Part shown: one piece after another, positions 18,142-27,090 of the stretch
How the letters are laid out: every line of letters begins with the position of its first letter
How positions within the stretch are numbered: position 1 is the stretch's first letter
From: an uncultured Candidatus Saccharibacteria bacterium
Lineage (GTDB): Bacteria; Patescibacteriota; Saccharimonadia; Saccharimonadales; Saccharimonadaceae
Direction: 5' to 3'
NCBI GenBank assembly: GCA_938030095.1
Contig: CALHGK010000010.1
Coordinates: 62,001 to 126,000, forward strand
Length of the DNA: 64,000 nt
The notes under the pieces: generated by a model
What the model saw: the letters and a program-made list of their open reading frames with translations, nothing else
The model's database searches: none
Told to the model about the DNA's origin: nothing
Made by a program: the position numbers and the translations under genes

Positions 18142-20358
18142 TTATTTGTAAATTGCTGCCACTTTCTCTTCAATATTCTTCCATTGATAATCGTTGGCGG
18201 TTTGGCGGCCACCAGCGATGAGTTTGTCACGCAGTGCTTTGTCTGCCACCAGGCGCTCCACCGCCGCGACACCAGCCGCGATATCACCCTGTTGGTAGAG
18301 GAGGCAGTTCTCACCATCCTTGAGATATTCGACATTGCCGCCATTGGGCACCACCACTGCAAGACCACCGGTTGCCATCATCTCGAGCGGTGGATAGGAG
18401 AAGCTCTCGAGGATGCTCGTTTTGATGAGAATGTCACAGCTGGCGTATACTTCGCCAACCTTCTCAGGCGCAATGCGGTTATAGAATGTATCGACACGGT
18501 ACCAGTCCTTCGGCTCTTTGCGGTACGATAGGTACGAAACTTCATACTTCGCAGGGTCGAGTTGGTTGATGATGTGGAAGGCTTCGTCGGTATTCTTGTA
18601 CTCACTCTTGCTATCGCCCTCAACGAGGATTTTTATCTTGCGACCACTGTCAAAGTCGCGCTCGCGGTATGGATAATACTCGATATCGATGCCGTTCGAG
18701 ACATACTTCGCATCCTTGCCAAACATATCTTTAAGCCACTTCTGGCACCAGAGCGACATTGTTACGTAGCGCACACCCGACTGGTCACAGTATGATGCGT
18801 TCGCCGCGAAGCGTGGCCCACCCGTGCCGGGGATATAAAAATCAGTCTCGAAGTTTTGGACGAAGTAAAGCCGGTTGCGTACATTGGGGTGCTTTTTGAT
18901 AATCTCTACCGTTGACCACAGCGTCGCCACTTGTGTGTCAAAGAAGGCCTCTATCTTCGTCTTGTGCGCTGTAATAACATTAAAACCTGGCAATTCAGAG
19001 CGGTATTGGTAGGTCTTTTTGGCCTGCTTAAGGGCATGCTTGCTCACCGCGTCGATCAGCGTCACATCCCAGCCCGCTTTGCGCAGGATATCAGCGTGTT
19101 TGACGGCAACGATCACCCCACCCGAGATATCTGTCGAAGGCAAAACAAAGCCAATATTGCGCGCCAAGCGCTCCCGCACAAATGATGCAAGCGTGTAGCC
19201 AGTGTAGACCGTCGAATAATCATTGGTGGCAATCTTGTGTGCATTTTCACCCAGCTGGGTGCGCAGTGTTTTGTCGGTAATAAGGCGATCGAGCGCTGTG
19301 TACCAATCGTTATCTGCACCAACCAAGAGACCCGTCTCGCCGTCCTTCACTTGCTCGGCAAAGGCCCCCACCTGACTCGCCACCGTCGGCACCTTGACGA
19401 GGCCAGCCTCAAGCCATTTGTTTTCAGACTTCGCACGGTTAAAGATTGTATCGACCAGTGGTGCAAGGATGATATCGCAATCCACCATCACCTTAGGCAG
19501 CTCCCGCCAATCGACAAAACCCGAGGTCATCACCCGCTCTTTATACGGCTCAAGTGCGGCCGGTACATCGAGAATCCCGGCTATCTTGAGGTGGAGCTGT
19601 GGATATGCATCAAACAGCCGAATCAAATCTGGAATCACCAGCTCGAAGTCCTCATTGTGCGTAATACTCCCACTAAAGTACCCGATGATAATTCTGTCTA
19701 CATCCTTGGCAATCTTCCCTTCAGCCAAATCTTCCAGCGCCATATTAGACGTCTTGATCATCTCATCAGAGGCGGCATTACGGTTGATGAGGACATCACC
19801 GGTAGTGTACTTTTGCAGTTCATCACGCAGTTGCGTTGTAGTCGTCACAACGTGGTCGCAGAGCTTAAGCGTTTCACGCATACGGTTCACCCCATCGTCG
19901 TAGAGCTGCTTATCGGCTTGGTTCATCTGCTGGACGTATTTGATACCGTCGGTGTACGTTTGATCGATGACAAGATCATCGATATCGAAGAAGCAGGTCT
20001 TATTGAAGAACTTCGCTTGCTTGATAAACTCCCGCACCGTCTCTGTCACTGGGCAACGAAAGAATACGAAGCCACGATAATACTTGAGGTCATCCAGCGA
20101 GAGCCGATCATAAAACACACTCTCCACCGTCAGCCCCTGCGACATCAGCTGTTCCATCTGGTGTGCCACGCGATAGCGCTCGGGGTGCGGCAAGGTGCAG
20201 CCGTTGATAAAGAGGATATCTTTATAATACTTCTGTTTTCGCTCGGGAAACTTACGATAATAGGCATACTTGGTGGCACGCTTGCCAAAGCCAACTACTC
20301 CATCGTCTTTGATAATCTTCATGCTTTTCTTGGCGGCTTTGTGTACTTTACCGATCAT
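18142..20358 (-). CDS. Tandem two-domain glycosyltransferase (GT4-type)
   Basis: 738 residues, about twice the usual GT-B size. The first half (about 45-390) has FFDIDDLVID, a second Rossmann half with IIGYFSGSITHNEDFE, and KSENKWLEAGLVKVPTVAS as the donor-site region. The second half (about 395-738) starts NIGFVLPSTDISGGV and ends with SFSYPPLEMMATGGLAVV, the E-x7-E-like donor site of GT4 enzymes such as rhamnan synthases. Two transferases in one chain could build a repeating unit. The start overlaps the stop of the GT2 gene (ATGA), so it is last in the wzm-wzt-GT2-GT operon. Confidence 0.85.
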   Translation of the reverse strand: MIGKVHKAAKKSMKIIKDDGVVGFGKRATKYAYYRKFPERKQKYYKDILFINGCTLPHPERYRVAHQMEQLMSQGLTVESVFYDRLSLDDLKYYRGFVFFRCPVTETVREFIKQAKFFNKTCFFDIDDLVIDQTYTDGIKYVQQMNQADKQLYDDGVNRMRETLKLCDHVVTTTTQLRDELQKYTTGDVLINRNAASDEMIKTSNMALEDLAEGKIAKDVDRIIIGYFSGSITHNEDFELVIPDLIRLFDAYPQLHLKIAGILDVPAALEPYKERVMTSGFVDWRELPKVMVDCDIILAPLVDTIFNRAKSENKWLEAGLVKVPTVASQVGAFAEQVKDGETGLLVGADNDWYTALDRLITDKTLRTQLGENAHKIATNDYSTVYTGYTLASFVRERLARNIGFVLPSTDISGGVIVAVKHADILRKAGWDVTLIDAVSKHALKQAKKTYQYRSELPGFNVITAHKTKIEAFFDTQVATLWSTVEIIKKHPNVRNRLYFVQNFETDFYIPGTGGPRFAANASYCDQSGVRYVTMSLWCQKWLKDMFGKDAKYVSNGIDIEYYPYRERDFDSGRKIKILVEGDSKSEYKNTDEAFHIINQLDPAKYEVSYLSYRKEPKDWYRVDTFYNRIAPEKVGEVYASCDILIKTSILESFSYPPLEMMATGGLAVVVPNGGNVEYLKDGENCLLYQQGDIAAGVAAVERLVADKALRDKLIAGGRQTANDYQWKNIEEKVAAIYK

Positions 20359-21770
20359 ACGTCCTCCTCTGGCGTTACGTGCGGGTTATATAGTGTGTTG
20401 TATCCTTTACCACAGAGTGCAGCAGTTATCTGGGCACTGGTAAGCGGTGTATCTGGCGCAAGAGCGGCAAGTTTGGTGCGCGCCACCACCACTGTTGGTG
20501 CGTCGATAGTACCAAGATTATAGCGGGCTGTCAAGTAGATATGTTTGGTAAATGAGCGCCGACTGAGCTGCTGAAGCAGATCCACCACCGATGGTTGTAA
20601 AATCGACGACAAATTTGCAATTACCTGCTGCTCATCGGCAATCCGTGGCGCCACCGCACCAATCATCGGGCGAGCAGCATCGGCAGCGAGGTGCTGCAGC
20701 GTGCTAGCAGGCAGCGCATTATGCTGCGTCAGGCATATCATGTCGGCGGTGGTTGTCTCGAGCAGCTGACCAACAGTGGTCGACTCATCAAACGACGCAG
20801 TGTCAGTGCTATATGCTTGGCCTAAGATATAGCTCATCTGCCACTGAGCGCCATACTGCGGGTCGCGCTCCACCTGGGTCTGCACCTGGCGAGCGGCGCT
20901 GTCTGCCTCGAGGGCGCGACGCTGCGCATCGATGACGTAAGGTTTGGCATCAAGGTCTTTCGCTGTAGAGGCTTGGTGGACACGCCAATAGTAGAGGATC
21001 TGCGGCACATGAGCAATCTGCTCGGGCTGCAAAGCCCGCGTCAGGCGCAAGAACAACTCCCAATCCTGCGTGCCATTATACGCTCCATCTTCACCACCAA
21101 CCTCTGTGAGTAACTGGCGTGACATAACGGCAAAGTGTGTGATGTAATTCACCGCGCGCAAAAAATCTTCGTTCCAATCGGGCTTGAAAAATGGCTGATA
21201 TGGCCGACCATGTTCATCCATCTTCGTCTCATCGGTGTAGACAAACTGCGCGCCAGTGCGGTCGATCGTGGCCGCAACCCACAGAAGCGCGTCGGGGTGG
21301 AGGGTGTCATCATGGTCAAGCAGCGCAATATATTCACCGGTGGCCTGCGCGATGCCATAGTTGGTTGCACCGGCAATGTGACGGTTCTTGTCCAAAAAGA
21401 ATGGCTTGAGCTGCGGTGTATCCTCGGCTAGGTCACGAATCGCCTGGCGAGTAGTCTCATTGGTTGAGGCGTCGTCAACGAGGATGAGCTCCCAGTGCGG
21501 GTACGACTGCGCCACCACCGACTGTACCATCTCTCGCAGGAATGGAATAGGCGTATTATACGTTGGTACGATGATGGAGATACGCGGCTGCTGAGCAAGC
21601 GAACTAAGCGCTGGTGGCTGCTCGGTGTGCTGACGCTGCCATGCATCGTAGATGCGGCGCTGGCGAGCATCGAGATGAGCCCGATACGGCGCCAGGAGAC
21701 AACGTACCGCGCGGTGGAGATGGCGATTGGCTTTGATAAGGTGCGTCAAACGATGTAATATATACGACAT
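20355..21770 (-). CDS. Family 2 glycosyltransferase with N- and C-terminal extensions
   Basis: 471 residues. After about 55 basic residues the GT-A domain starts with RISIIVPTYNTPIPF; ILVDDAST near residue 96, LLDHDDTLHPDAL near 150 (DXD-type) and GTQDWELFLRL near 228 (catalytic-base region) complete the GT2 pattern, as in rhamnosyl- and O-antigen transferases. The last 170 residues are poorly conserved in look. It lies 6 nt downstream of wzt, overlaps the next gene, and probably builds the glycan exported by Wzm/Wzt. Confidence 0.85.
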   Translation of the reverse strand: MSYILHRLTHLIKANRHLHRAVRCLLAPYRAHLDARQRRIYDAWQRQHTEQPPALSSLAQQPRISIIVPTYNTPIPFLREMVQSVVAQSYPHWELILVDDASTNETTRQAIRDLAEDTPQLKPFFLDKNRHIAGATNYGIAQATGEYIALLDHDDTLHPDALLWVAATIDRTGAQFVYTDETKMDEHGRPYQPFFKPDWNEDFLRAVNYITHFAVMSRQLLTEVGGEDGAYNGTQDWELFLRLTRALQPEQIAHVPQILYYWRVHQASTAKDLDAKPYVIDAQRRALEADSAARQVQTQVERDPQYGAQWQMSYILGQAYSTDTASFDESTTVGQLLETTTADMICLTQHNALPASTLQHLAADAARPMIGAVAPRIADEQQVIANLSSILQPSVVDLLQQLSRRSFTKHIYLTARYNLGTIDAPTVVVARTKLAALAPDTPLTSAQITAALCGKGYNTLYNPHVTPEEDV

Positions 21771-21776
21771 TTCTCC

Positions 21777-22937
21777 CTATTTCCAGGTATGCTTGAGCTT
21801 GGTAACACCACCCCACCGGCCATGATCATAATCACGTTGCACCGAGAAGTGCGGCCCCTCCTCAGTAAAGGCGATCGTCTTCGTGTCGTCCGCCCCCATC
21901 AAGCCAGCCTTGATGAAGTAACTCCCCTCGTTGAGGTTGAGCTGCACGGTGTAGGTCGCGCGGTTCTTGCCAGCAATCTTCACCTTTTCTTGATAGGTGT
22001 TGGGGCCATAGACATACTCACCATTCTCGCGGAAGATTGCCACGCCAACATGTTTGACCCCTGTTTGCTGCCATTCTAACTCCACCGTCATAGTTTCGTT
22101 ATACTCATACACCGTCTGCTCGTTGCCATCGCTGCCGCGCAGGGTGATGTCGAAGTCGTCTGAGATTTGCTCGTCTAACCCTTCTGACTCGTTGTAACTC
22201 TTGATGTTGCTCCGGCTATAGGCGGCGGCGATGCGGTATGGCTTGCCGATCATCTTCACCTTCCCATCCTCGATAAACACTGCCTTATTGCAAAAGCGCT
22301 CTACCGCAGACATATCGTGCGTGACGAGGATAACGGTGCGTTTTTCGCGCTTGAGCTTATCGAAGTAGGCGTAGCATTTCTTTTGGAAGGCTTCGTCCCC
22401 CACTGCCAAAACTTCATCTAGCAGCAAGATATCGGCATGGGCACGGATGGCAATGGAGAAAGCCAGGCGTACCTGCATCCCACTAGAATAATTCTTGAGC
22501 CGCTCCTCCATAAAGTCGCCCAGCTCGGCAAAATCAACAATTTTATCATACATTGCCTCCATCTCGTCGTGGCTAAAGCCGAGCAGTGCACCATTGAGAA
22601 AGACATTCTCGCGGCCAGTGAGCTCTGGGTTAAAGCCAACACCCAGCTCGATAAACGGCACTAGCGAGCCACCCACCTCGACGCTCCCGCTATTGGGGGT
22701 GTAGATGCCGGCAATTGTCTTGAGTAGCGTGCTCTTACCCGAACCATTGCGCCCAACAATACCAAAGAAATCACCCTCGTTGATAGTAAAATCAATATCC
22801 TTAAGTGGGGTAAAGATCCGATATCCTTTGCGCCCCTTGAGGAGGTTAATGAGCTTTTGCTTGATGCCCGAGCTTGCCTCCAGCGGGATCTTGAAGGATT
22901 TGGTAAGGTTATTGATAACAACGATTGGTTGCGCCAT
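21777..22937 (-). CDS. wzt: ABC transporter ATPase for polysaccharide export, with C-terminal glycan-binding domain
   Basis: 386 residues. Walker A GRNGSGKST near residue 63, signature YSSGMQVRLAF near 150, Walker B ILLLDEVLAVGDEA near 170, and the switch His in LVTHDMSAVE. Residues about 245-386 form a beta-rich extension (Wzt_C-like, with VGVAIFRENGEYVYG) that in Wzt proteins reads the modified end of the glycan. It immediately follows the permease gene. Together they export a complete polysaccharide made in the cytosol. Confidence 0.92.
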   Translation of the reverse strand: MAQPIVVINNLTKSFKIPLEASSGIKQKLINLLKGRKGYRIFTPLKDIDFTINEGDFFGIVGRNGSGKSTLLKTIAGIYTPNSGSVEVGGSLVPFIELGVGFNPELTGRENVFLNGALLGFSHDEMEAMYDKIVDFAELGDFMEERLKNYSSGMQVRLAFSIAIRAHADILLLDEVLAVGDEAFQKKCYAYFDKLKREKRTVILVTHDMSAVERFCNKAVFIEDGKVKMIGKPYRIAAAYSRSNIKSYNESEGLDEQISDDFDITLRGSDGNEQTVYEYNETMTVELEWQQTGVKHVGVAIFRENGEYVYGPNTYQEKVKIAGKNRATYTVQLNLNEGSYFIKAGLMGADDTKTIAFTEEGPHFSVQRDYDHGRWGGVTKLKHTWK

Positions 22938-23747
22938 CTAGATACTCTCCGCAAAATACTGTTGGTTGCGCCGGAAATAAAACACCGCCAACAGAATGAT
23001 AATGATAATCGAAATAAATGGAATGAGTACCCACGGGAAGGAAACAAGATCGTAGAGCTGGATGGTCTGGGGTGTTACCAGCACCTGGCGGACGTCTTGG
23101 ATGATCTGGGCTGCTGGGTTGAGCATAAGATATGGCGCAGCAGCTGGCATGCGCTCCATTACCATCTGCAAAGGATAAATAACCGGCGTGGCATAGAAGG
23201 CCGCCTGCATGAAGATCTCCCACAGATAGCCAATATCACGGTATTTCACATTGATCGTCGCAAGGAAAAATGCCACCGCCAAGGAAAGCACATAAAGCTC
23301 GAGGATCAGCGGCACCACAAGCAGTGCCTCCCACGACCAATGCACACCATTAAACAAACAAAAGCCAAGAATCACCACCATATTAATGGCGAGGTTGATA
23401 AAGGCCGAGATGGTACCCGAGATAACGATGATATATTTGGGGAAGTTGATCTTGCGGATCAGGTCGCCCCGCGAGACGATCGACTGCAGCCCCTGCACCG
23501 TTGCCTCACTAAAGAAATTCCACAGCACGATCCCCACTAAAAGATACACTGGATAGTGCTCGATGTTGCGACCAAGGCCGAGGAATTTGTCGAACACGAC
23601 AAACAAAATAATAAACAAAAATATCGGTTTGAGGATTGACCACAAATAGCCCAGCACCGAGCCTTGGTAGCGTAGCTTGAAGTCCGTTACAACCAGCTCG
23701 CGCAGCAAGATGCGGTTTTTTCGTTGCAAAAGATTTGTTACTTTCAT
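22938..23747 (-). CDS. wzm: ABC transporter permease for polysaccharide export
   Basis: 269 residues with six membrane segments, of the ABC-2 type (TagG/Wzm). LLRELVVTDFKLRYQGSVLG is the N-terminal motif of this family, followed by LGYLWSILKP. Two upstream in-frame starts exist (23762 and beyond) but both overlap the promoter sequence at 23761-23771, so the ATG at 23747 (MKVTNLLQ) is preferred; this is not certain. It heads the leftward operon wzm-wzt-GT2-tandem GT. Confidence 0.85.
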   Translation of the reverse strand: MKVTNLLQRKNRILLRELVVTDFKLRYQGSVLGYLWSILKPIFLFIILFVVFDKFLGLGRNIEHYPVYLLVGIVLWNFFSEATVQGLQSIVSRGDLIRKINFPKYIIVISGTISAFINLAINMVVILGFCLFNGVHWSWEALLVVPLILELYVLSLAVAFFLATINVKYRDIGYLWEIFMQAAFYATPVIYPLQMVMERMPAAAPYLMLNPAAQIIQDVRQVLVTPQTIQLYDLVSFPWVLIPFISIIIIILLAVFYFRRNQQYFAESI

Positions 23748-23776
23748 AGTTTCTCTGGCCATTATATAATATGACC
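23742..23776. promoter_or_regulatory. Overlapping divergent promoters between wzm and a GT2 gene
   Basis: The + strand TATAAT (23765-23770) ends 6 nt before a GTG (23777) that can start the rightward gene; TTTCAT (23742-23747) is a weak -35 at 17-nt spacing. On the minus strand the same bases read TATTAT and TATAAT (23771-23761), serving wzm. The two promoters cannot easily be occupied at once. Confidence 0.5.
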
Positions 23777-24796
23777 GTGGTAAAAAACAATCTTGCAATC
23801 ATAGTTCTTAACTGGAACGGCGCCGATGATGCCTTAGAATGCATCGATTCGTTGGCGCAGCAGACGCTAGTGCCGACCATTATTGTGGTCGATAACGACT
23901 CGCATGATGACTCGGTGGCACGCTTCCGCTCATATCAAGCTAAACACCCTGCGCTCAGTCTCGTCATCATTGAGAATCAGCGCAACCTCGGCTTCGCCGG
24001 TGGTATCAACACAGGCCTGCGCTATGCCAAAGAACAGCAATTTCGCTTTGTTGGCGTGCTTAACCCCGACGCAGTTGCTAACACACACTGGTGCCAAGCC
24101 CTAGTGGACGAGCTGCGGGCTCATCCAGACTGTGGCATTGCCACTGGGCTACTGGCGCGCCGCGATGGAACGACCATCGATAGCTCGGGCGACTTCTACA
24201 CCACTTGGGGGTTGCCTGGCCCGCGCCACCGTGATGAGCCAATTAGCCACGCGCCAACAGAGGCTGGAGCGGTGTTTGGCGCAACGGGTGGCGGAGCAGT
24301 CTATCGCACAGCATTGTTCGACACCGTTGACCTTTTTGACGAAGCATTCTTCATGTACTACGAAGACGTTGATCTCAGCTTTCGCACGCAGCTAGCAGGC
24401 TGGACGGTGCGCTTCACACCGCACGCCGTCGCATACCACAAGGTTGGTGCCAGCAGTAGCAAAGTTCCAGGGCTCGCGGTATACAATACCTTCAAAAACT
24501 TGCCGCTTATTTTTATCAAGAATGTCCCAGGGCGGCTGTTTTGGTCGATTGGCGTGCGCTTCTGCCTCACCTACTGGCTGATATTCTTGAGTGCACTGCG
24601 CCACGGCAATGGTTGGCCAGCCCTGCGTGGTATGCTCGCCTCTGTTATTCGCCAGCCAGCGGCCTATCGCCAACGCTTTACTATCCAGCGGCAGCGCAAC
24701 GTATCGGTCGATTATATCCGTAGTATTATCCACAACGGGCCATTACCCAACCAGACAGGCCTACTCAAATTCCGGAAGTTTTTTACCGGCAAATAA
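23777..24796 (+). CDS. Family 2 glycosyltransferase, rhamnosyltransferase-like
   Basis: 339 residues from GTG (an ATG lies 6 nt upstream but directly abuts the -10 box, so it would not be in the message). IIVLNWNGADDA starts the GT-A domain, VVDNDSHDDS and GFAGGINTGL follow, GVLNPDAVAN near residue 93 has the metal site and FFMYYEDVDLSFR near 193 the catalytic region, the pattern of WbbL-type rhamnosyltransferases. A hydrophobic stretch near 255-275 may be membrane-associated. It is divergent from the Wzm/Wzt operon and probably adds rhamnose to the same glycan or its lipid primer (inference). Confidence 0.82.
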   Translation: MVKNNLAIIVLNWNGADDALECIDSLAQQTLVPTIIVVDNDSHDDSVARFRSYQAKHPALSLVIIENQRNLGFAGGINTGLRYAKEQQFRFVGVLNPDAVANTHWCQALVDELRAHPDCGIATGLLARRDGTTIDSSGDFYTTWGLPGPRHRDEPISHAPTEAGAVFGATGGGAVYRTALFDTVDLFDEAFFMYYEDVDLSFRTQLAGWTVRFTPHAVAYHKVGASSSKVPGLAVYNTFKNLPLIFIKNVPGRLFWSIGVRFCLTYWLIFLSALRHGNGWPALRGMLASVIRQPAAYRQRFTIQRQRNVSVDYIRSIIHNGPLPNQTGLLKFRKFFTGK

Positions 24797-25121
24797 CTCA
24801 GCTTAGTTGTTCTGTCACAGGATGAACCATGCAAATCTCAAAATACTCGCTGATTACTCCTCTCTTCTTCAGTAATACTCTATTTTCTAGTTAACAAGAG
24901 GATAAGACTAGCGCCAAAGAGGTGAATTGTAAAAACTGGCTTTTGCATGGTAATTATACCGAAAATGTTCCGACCAGATCCTATATTAGTGTTTCCCTGT
25001 CTGCTGAGTGGCCAGCCTCCAGATATTTTCTTGCATAATTATACTACGAAGGTAGCGTTTCGCACTCTATCAATATGCAATTAGCCTGCGTCATCTCACC
25101 CCTGTTACGTACGCAATCATT
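24797..25121. other. Non-coding gap with a long-range inverted repeat
   Basis: 325 bp, no coding frame. CCATGCAAA (24827-24835) is matched by TTTGCATGG (24942-24950), enclosing ATTACT/AGTAAT (24853-24858, 24871-24876) and GCCA/TGGC (24913-24916, 24937-24940). Size and layout recall the two RNA candidates and an AAAGAGGT is present, but there is no clear sequence match. Could be an RNA, or chance in AT-rich DNA. Confidence 0.3.
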
Positions 25122-25149
25122 TTGCATATTCGCCATCTATGCGTACAAT
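25122..25149 (+). promoter_or_regulatory. sucC leaderless promoter
   Basis: TTGCAT (25122-25127), 16-nt spacer, TACAAT (25144-25149), 7 nt to the ATG at 25157. No Shine-Dalgarno. An in-frame ATG at 25139 lies within the promoter and is rejected. Confidence 0.6.
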
Positions 25150-25156
25150 AATACCT

Positions 25157-26206
25157 ATGCGTCTTCTTGAATATCAAGCCAAGCAGTGCTTGGCTGAGGC
25201 TGGTGTGGCAGTACCGCAGAGTAATGTTGTAGAATCTGCAACGGTGGTGCCCACTGCCCCTATTGTCCTCAAATCACAAGTGCCGATCGGTGGCCGCGGC
25301 AAGGCAGGTGGTGTGGTGATTGTCCGCGAGCAATCCGCTGTTACGCCAACCATTCAGCGTCTCTTTGCTCTCGATATTGGTGGCTACACCCCCACGAAGC
25401 TCCTCGCTGAGGAAGTCCTCTCTATCGCCCGCGAGTGCTACATTTCGCTTACCATCAATCGCGAGCAATCATCCATCGAGCTGCTCGCCCACACCAGCGG
25501 TGGCATCGATGTGGAGGAGCATGAGAGCGCAGCGTTCTTTCGCCAGGCCATTACGCCGCAAACGGTTCCTATTGTGGCCGAAGCACTGGCCGAGTATCTG
25601 TCGCTGCCAGAGCAAGCCTTTGCGCTTGAGGATATGGTGGCGCATTGTTTGCGTTGCTTTATTGACAACGATTGTACACTACTCGAGATTAACCCACTCG
25701 TTGTGACGACAGATGGCCAGCTCATCGCTGGTGATGCAAAGATGACGATTGACGATGCAGCGCTGTTTCGCCACCCGCAGTGGCACGAAGCAGCCTTGGA
25801 GGATCATAATTTCGTCACGCTCGACTATAATGGGACGGTTGCGACGATTGCCAATGGTGCAGGCCTGGCAATGGCGACTGTCGATGCAGTGACTGCCCGC
25901 GGCGTGCAGCCAGCTAATTTTCTGGACATTGGTGGCGCGGCCACTCCAGAGAAGATCATGGCTAGCTTTGAGCAGATTGCCCGCTTCCCTGCGGTGGCGC
26001 TTATTATTATCAATATCTTTGGTGGTATTGTGCGCTGCGATGACGTAGCGGCAGCCATCATTAGCGCCAAGCAACAGTTGCCAGACCTCCCACCACTGGC
26101 TGTCCGCCTAACAGGCAACCGCGAAGCTGAGGCCAAGGCACTGCTTGCCCGCGAGAATATTCCACTCTATGATAATCTCTCTCAGATTCTGGAGGAGGCC
26201 GTATGA
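25157..26206 (+). CDS. sucC: Succinyl-CoA synthetase beta subunit (ADP/GDP-forming), short form
   Basis: Beta subunit of the ligase that couples acyl-CoA cleavage to nucleotide triphosphate formation. 349 residues against about 388 usually. MRLLEYQAKQ at the start is typical; KSQVPIGGRGKAGGV is the ATP-grasp lysine region, LLEINPLVVT near residue 180 and GDAKMTIDD carry metal ligands, and NIFGGIVRCDDVA near 280 is the conserved hinge. The missing ~40 residues lie within the ATP-grasp part. It overlaps sucD by 4 nt. No other TCA-cycle gene is in the window. Confidence 0.9.
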   Translation: MRLLEYQAKQCLAEAGVAVPQSNVVESATVVPTAPIVLKSQVPIGGRGKAGGVVIVREQSAVTPTIQRLFALDIGGYTPTKLLAEEVLSIARECYISLTINREQSSIELLAHTSGGIDVEEHESAAFFRQAITPQTVPIVAEALAEYLSLPEQAFALEDMVAHCLRCFIDNDCTLLEINPLVVTTDGQLIAGDAKMTIDDAALFRHPQWHEAALEDHNFVTLDYNGTVATIANGAGLAMATVDAVTARGVQPANFLDIGGAATPEKIMASFEQIARFPAVALIIINIFGGIVRCDDVAAAIISAKQQLPDLPPLAVRLTGNREAEAKALLARENIPLYDNLSQILEEAV

Positions 26207-27075
26207 TGACCCCTGATATCTTTCGCGGCAAGCATGTCATTGTCCAGGGTATAACGGGCAAAAACGGCTCATTTCATACCGAACGTATGCTAGCGAGTGG
26301 CACACATATCATTGGTGGCACATCGCCCAATCGGTCGGTTACAGAGGTACACGGCGTGCCGGTCTTCCGGGCGATTCGCGAAATTCAGGCGCAGCAGCCT
26401 GTTGATATTTCCGTCATTTTTGTACCAGCAGCTCATGCCAAGGCAGCGATTATGGAGGCAATCGACGCGGAGGTGCCACTCATTATTTGTATCACCGAGG
26501 GTGTGCCTGTCCACGATATGTTGCATATAAAACAACGCCTGGCAACCAGTTCTTCGCTTTTGATCGGCCCCAACTGCCCCGGCGTTCTCATCCCCGGCGT
26601 ACATAACCTTGGCATCATCCCTGCCACGCTCGCCACACCAGGTCACACTGCTATCGTCAGCCGCAGTGGCACCCTCACCTACGAAGCAATGAGCCTTCTC
26701 ACCCAAGCAGGTATTGGCCAGCGCTATGTGATTGGGATTGGCGGCGATATGATTGGCGGCAGCAGCTTTATTGATTGCTTGCAGTTGTTTGAACAGGATG
26801 TGGCGGTAGAGCAGATTGTGCTGATCGGTGAAATTGGTGGCACGAGCGAGATTGCCGCGGCGGATTATATTAAGCGTCATATAAGCAAACCAGTCTATGC
26901 TTACATTGCGGGCCACAGTGCACCATCTGGAGTACAGATGGGCCATGCTGGGGCGATCCTTGGCACAAATGAGCTGGAGTCAGCCCAGGCCAAGACGGCC
27001 CGGCTCGAGGCCAGTGGCGCAGTGGTGGCATCGTCCATCCAGTCGCTCATCGCGCTCATACCAACCAATAAGTGA
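26203..27075 (+). CDS. sucD: Succinyl-CoA synthetase alpha subunit
   Basis: Alpha subunit, 290 residues, full family length. VQGITGKNGSFH at the start binds CoA; GPNCPGVL and SRSGTLTYEA are family signatures; AGHSAPSGVQMGHAGAI near 240-256 contains the phospho-accepting His (GHAG). It begins with ATGATG overlapping the sucC stop, so the two subunits are translated together. The substrate could be succinyl-CoA or another short acyl-CoA; in an organism without a visible TCA cycle, ATP formation from an acyl-CoA or cross-feeding are both possible. Confidence 0.93.
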   Translation: MMTPDIFRGKHVIVQGITGKNGSFHTERMLASGTHIIGGTSPNRSVTEVHGVPVFRAIREIQAQQPVDISVIFVPAAHAKAAIMEAIDAEVPLIICITEGVPVHDMLHIKQRLATSSSLLIGPNCPGVLIPGVHNLGIIPATLATPGHTAIVSRSGTLTYEAMSLLTQAGIGQRYVIGIGGDMIGGSSFIDCLQLFEQDVAVEQIVLIGEIGGTSEIAAADYIKRHISKPVYAYIAGHSAPSGVQMGHAGAILGTNELESAQAKTARLEASGAVVASSIQSLIALIPTNK

Positions 27076-27090
27076 TACAATAAGGCTACG

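Noticed and set aside
19237..20523. Long open frame on the + strand (over 400 codons)
   Set aside because: It is fully antisense to the tandem glycosyltransferase and the end of the GT2 gene, has no recognisable motif and exists because of their codon use.
22857..23540. Open frame of over 200 codons on the + strand
   Set aside because: Antisense to wzm/wzt, which are well supported; composition (many His, Asn, Arg) is typical of a shadow frame.
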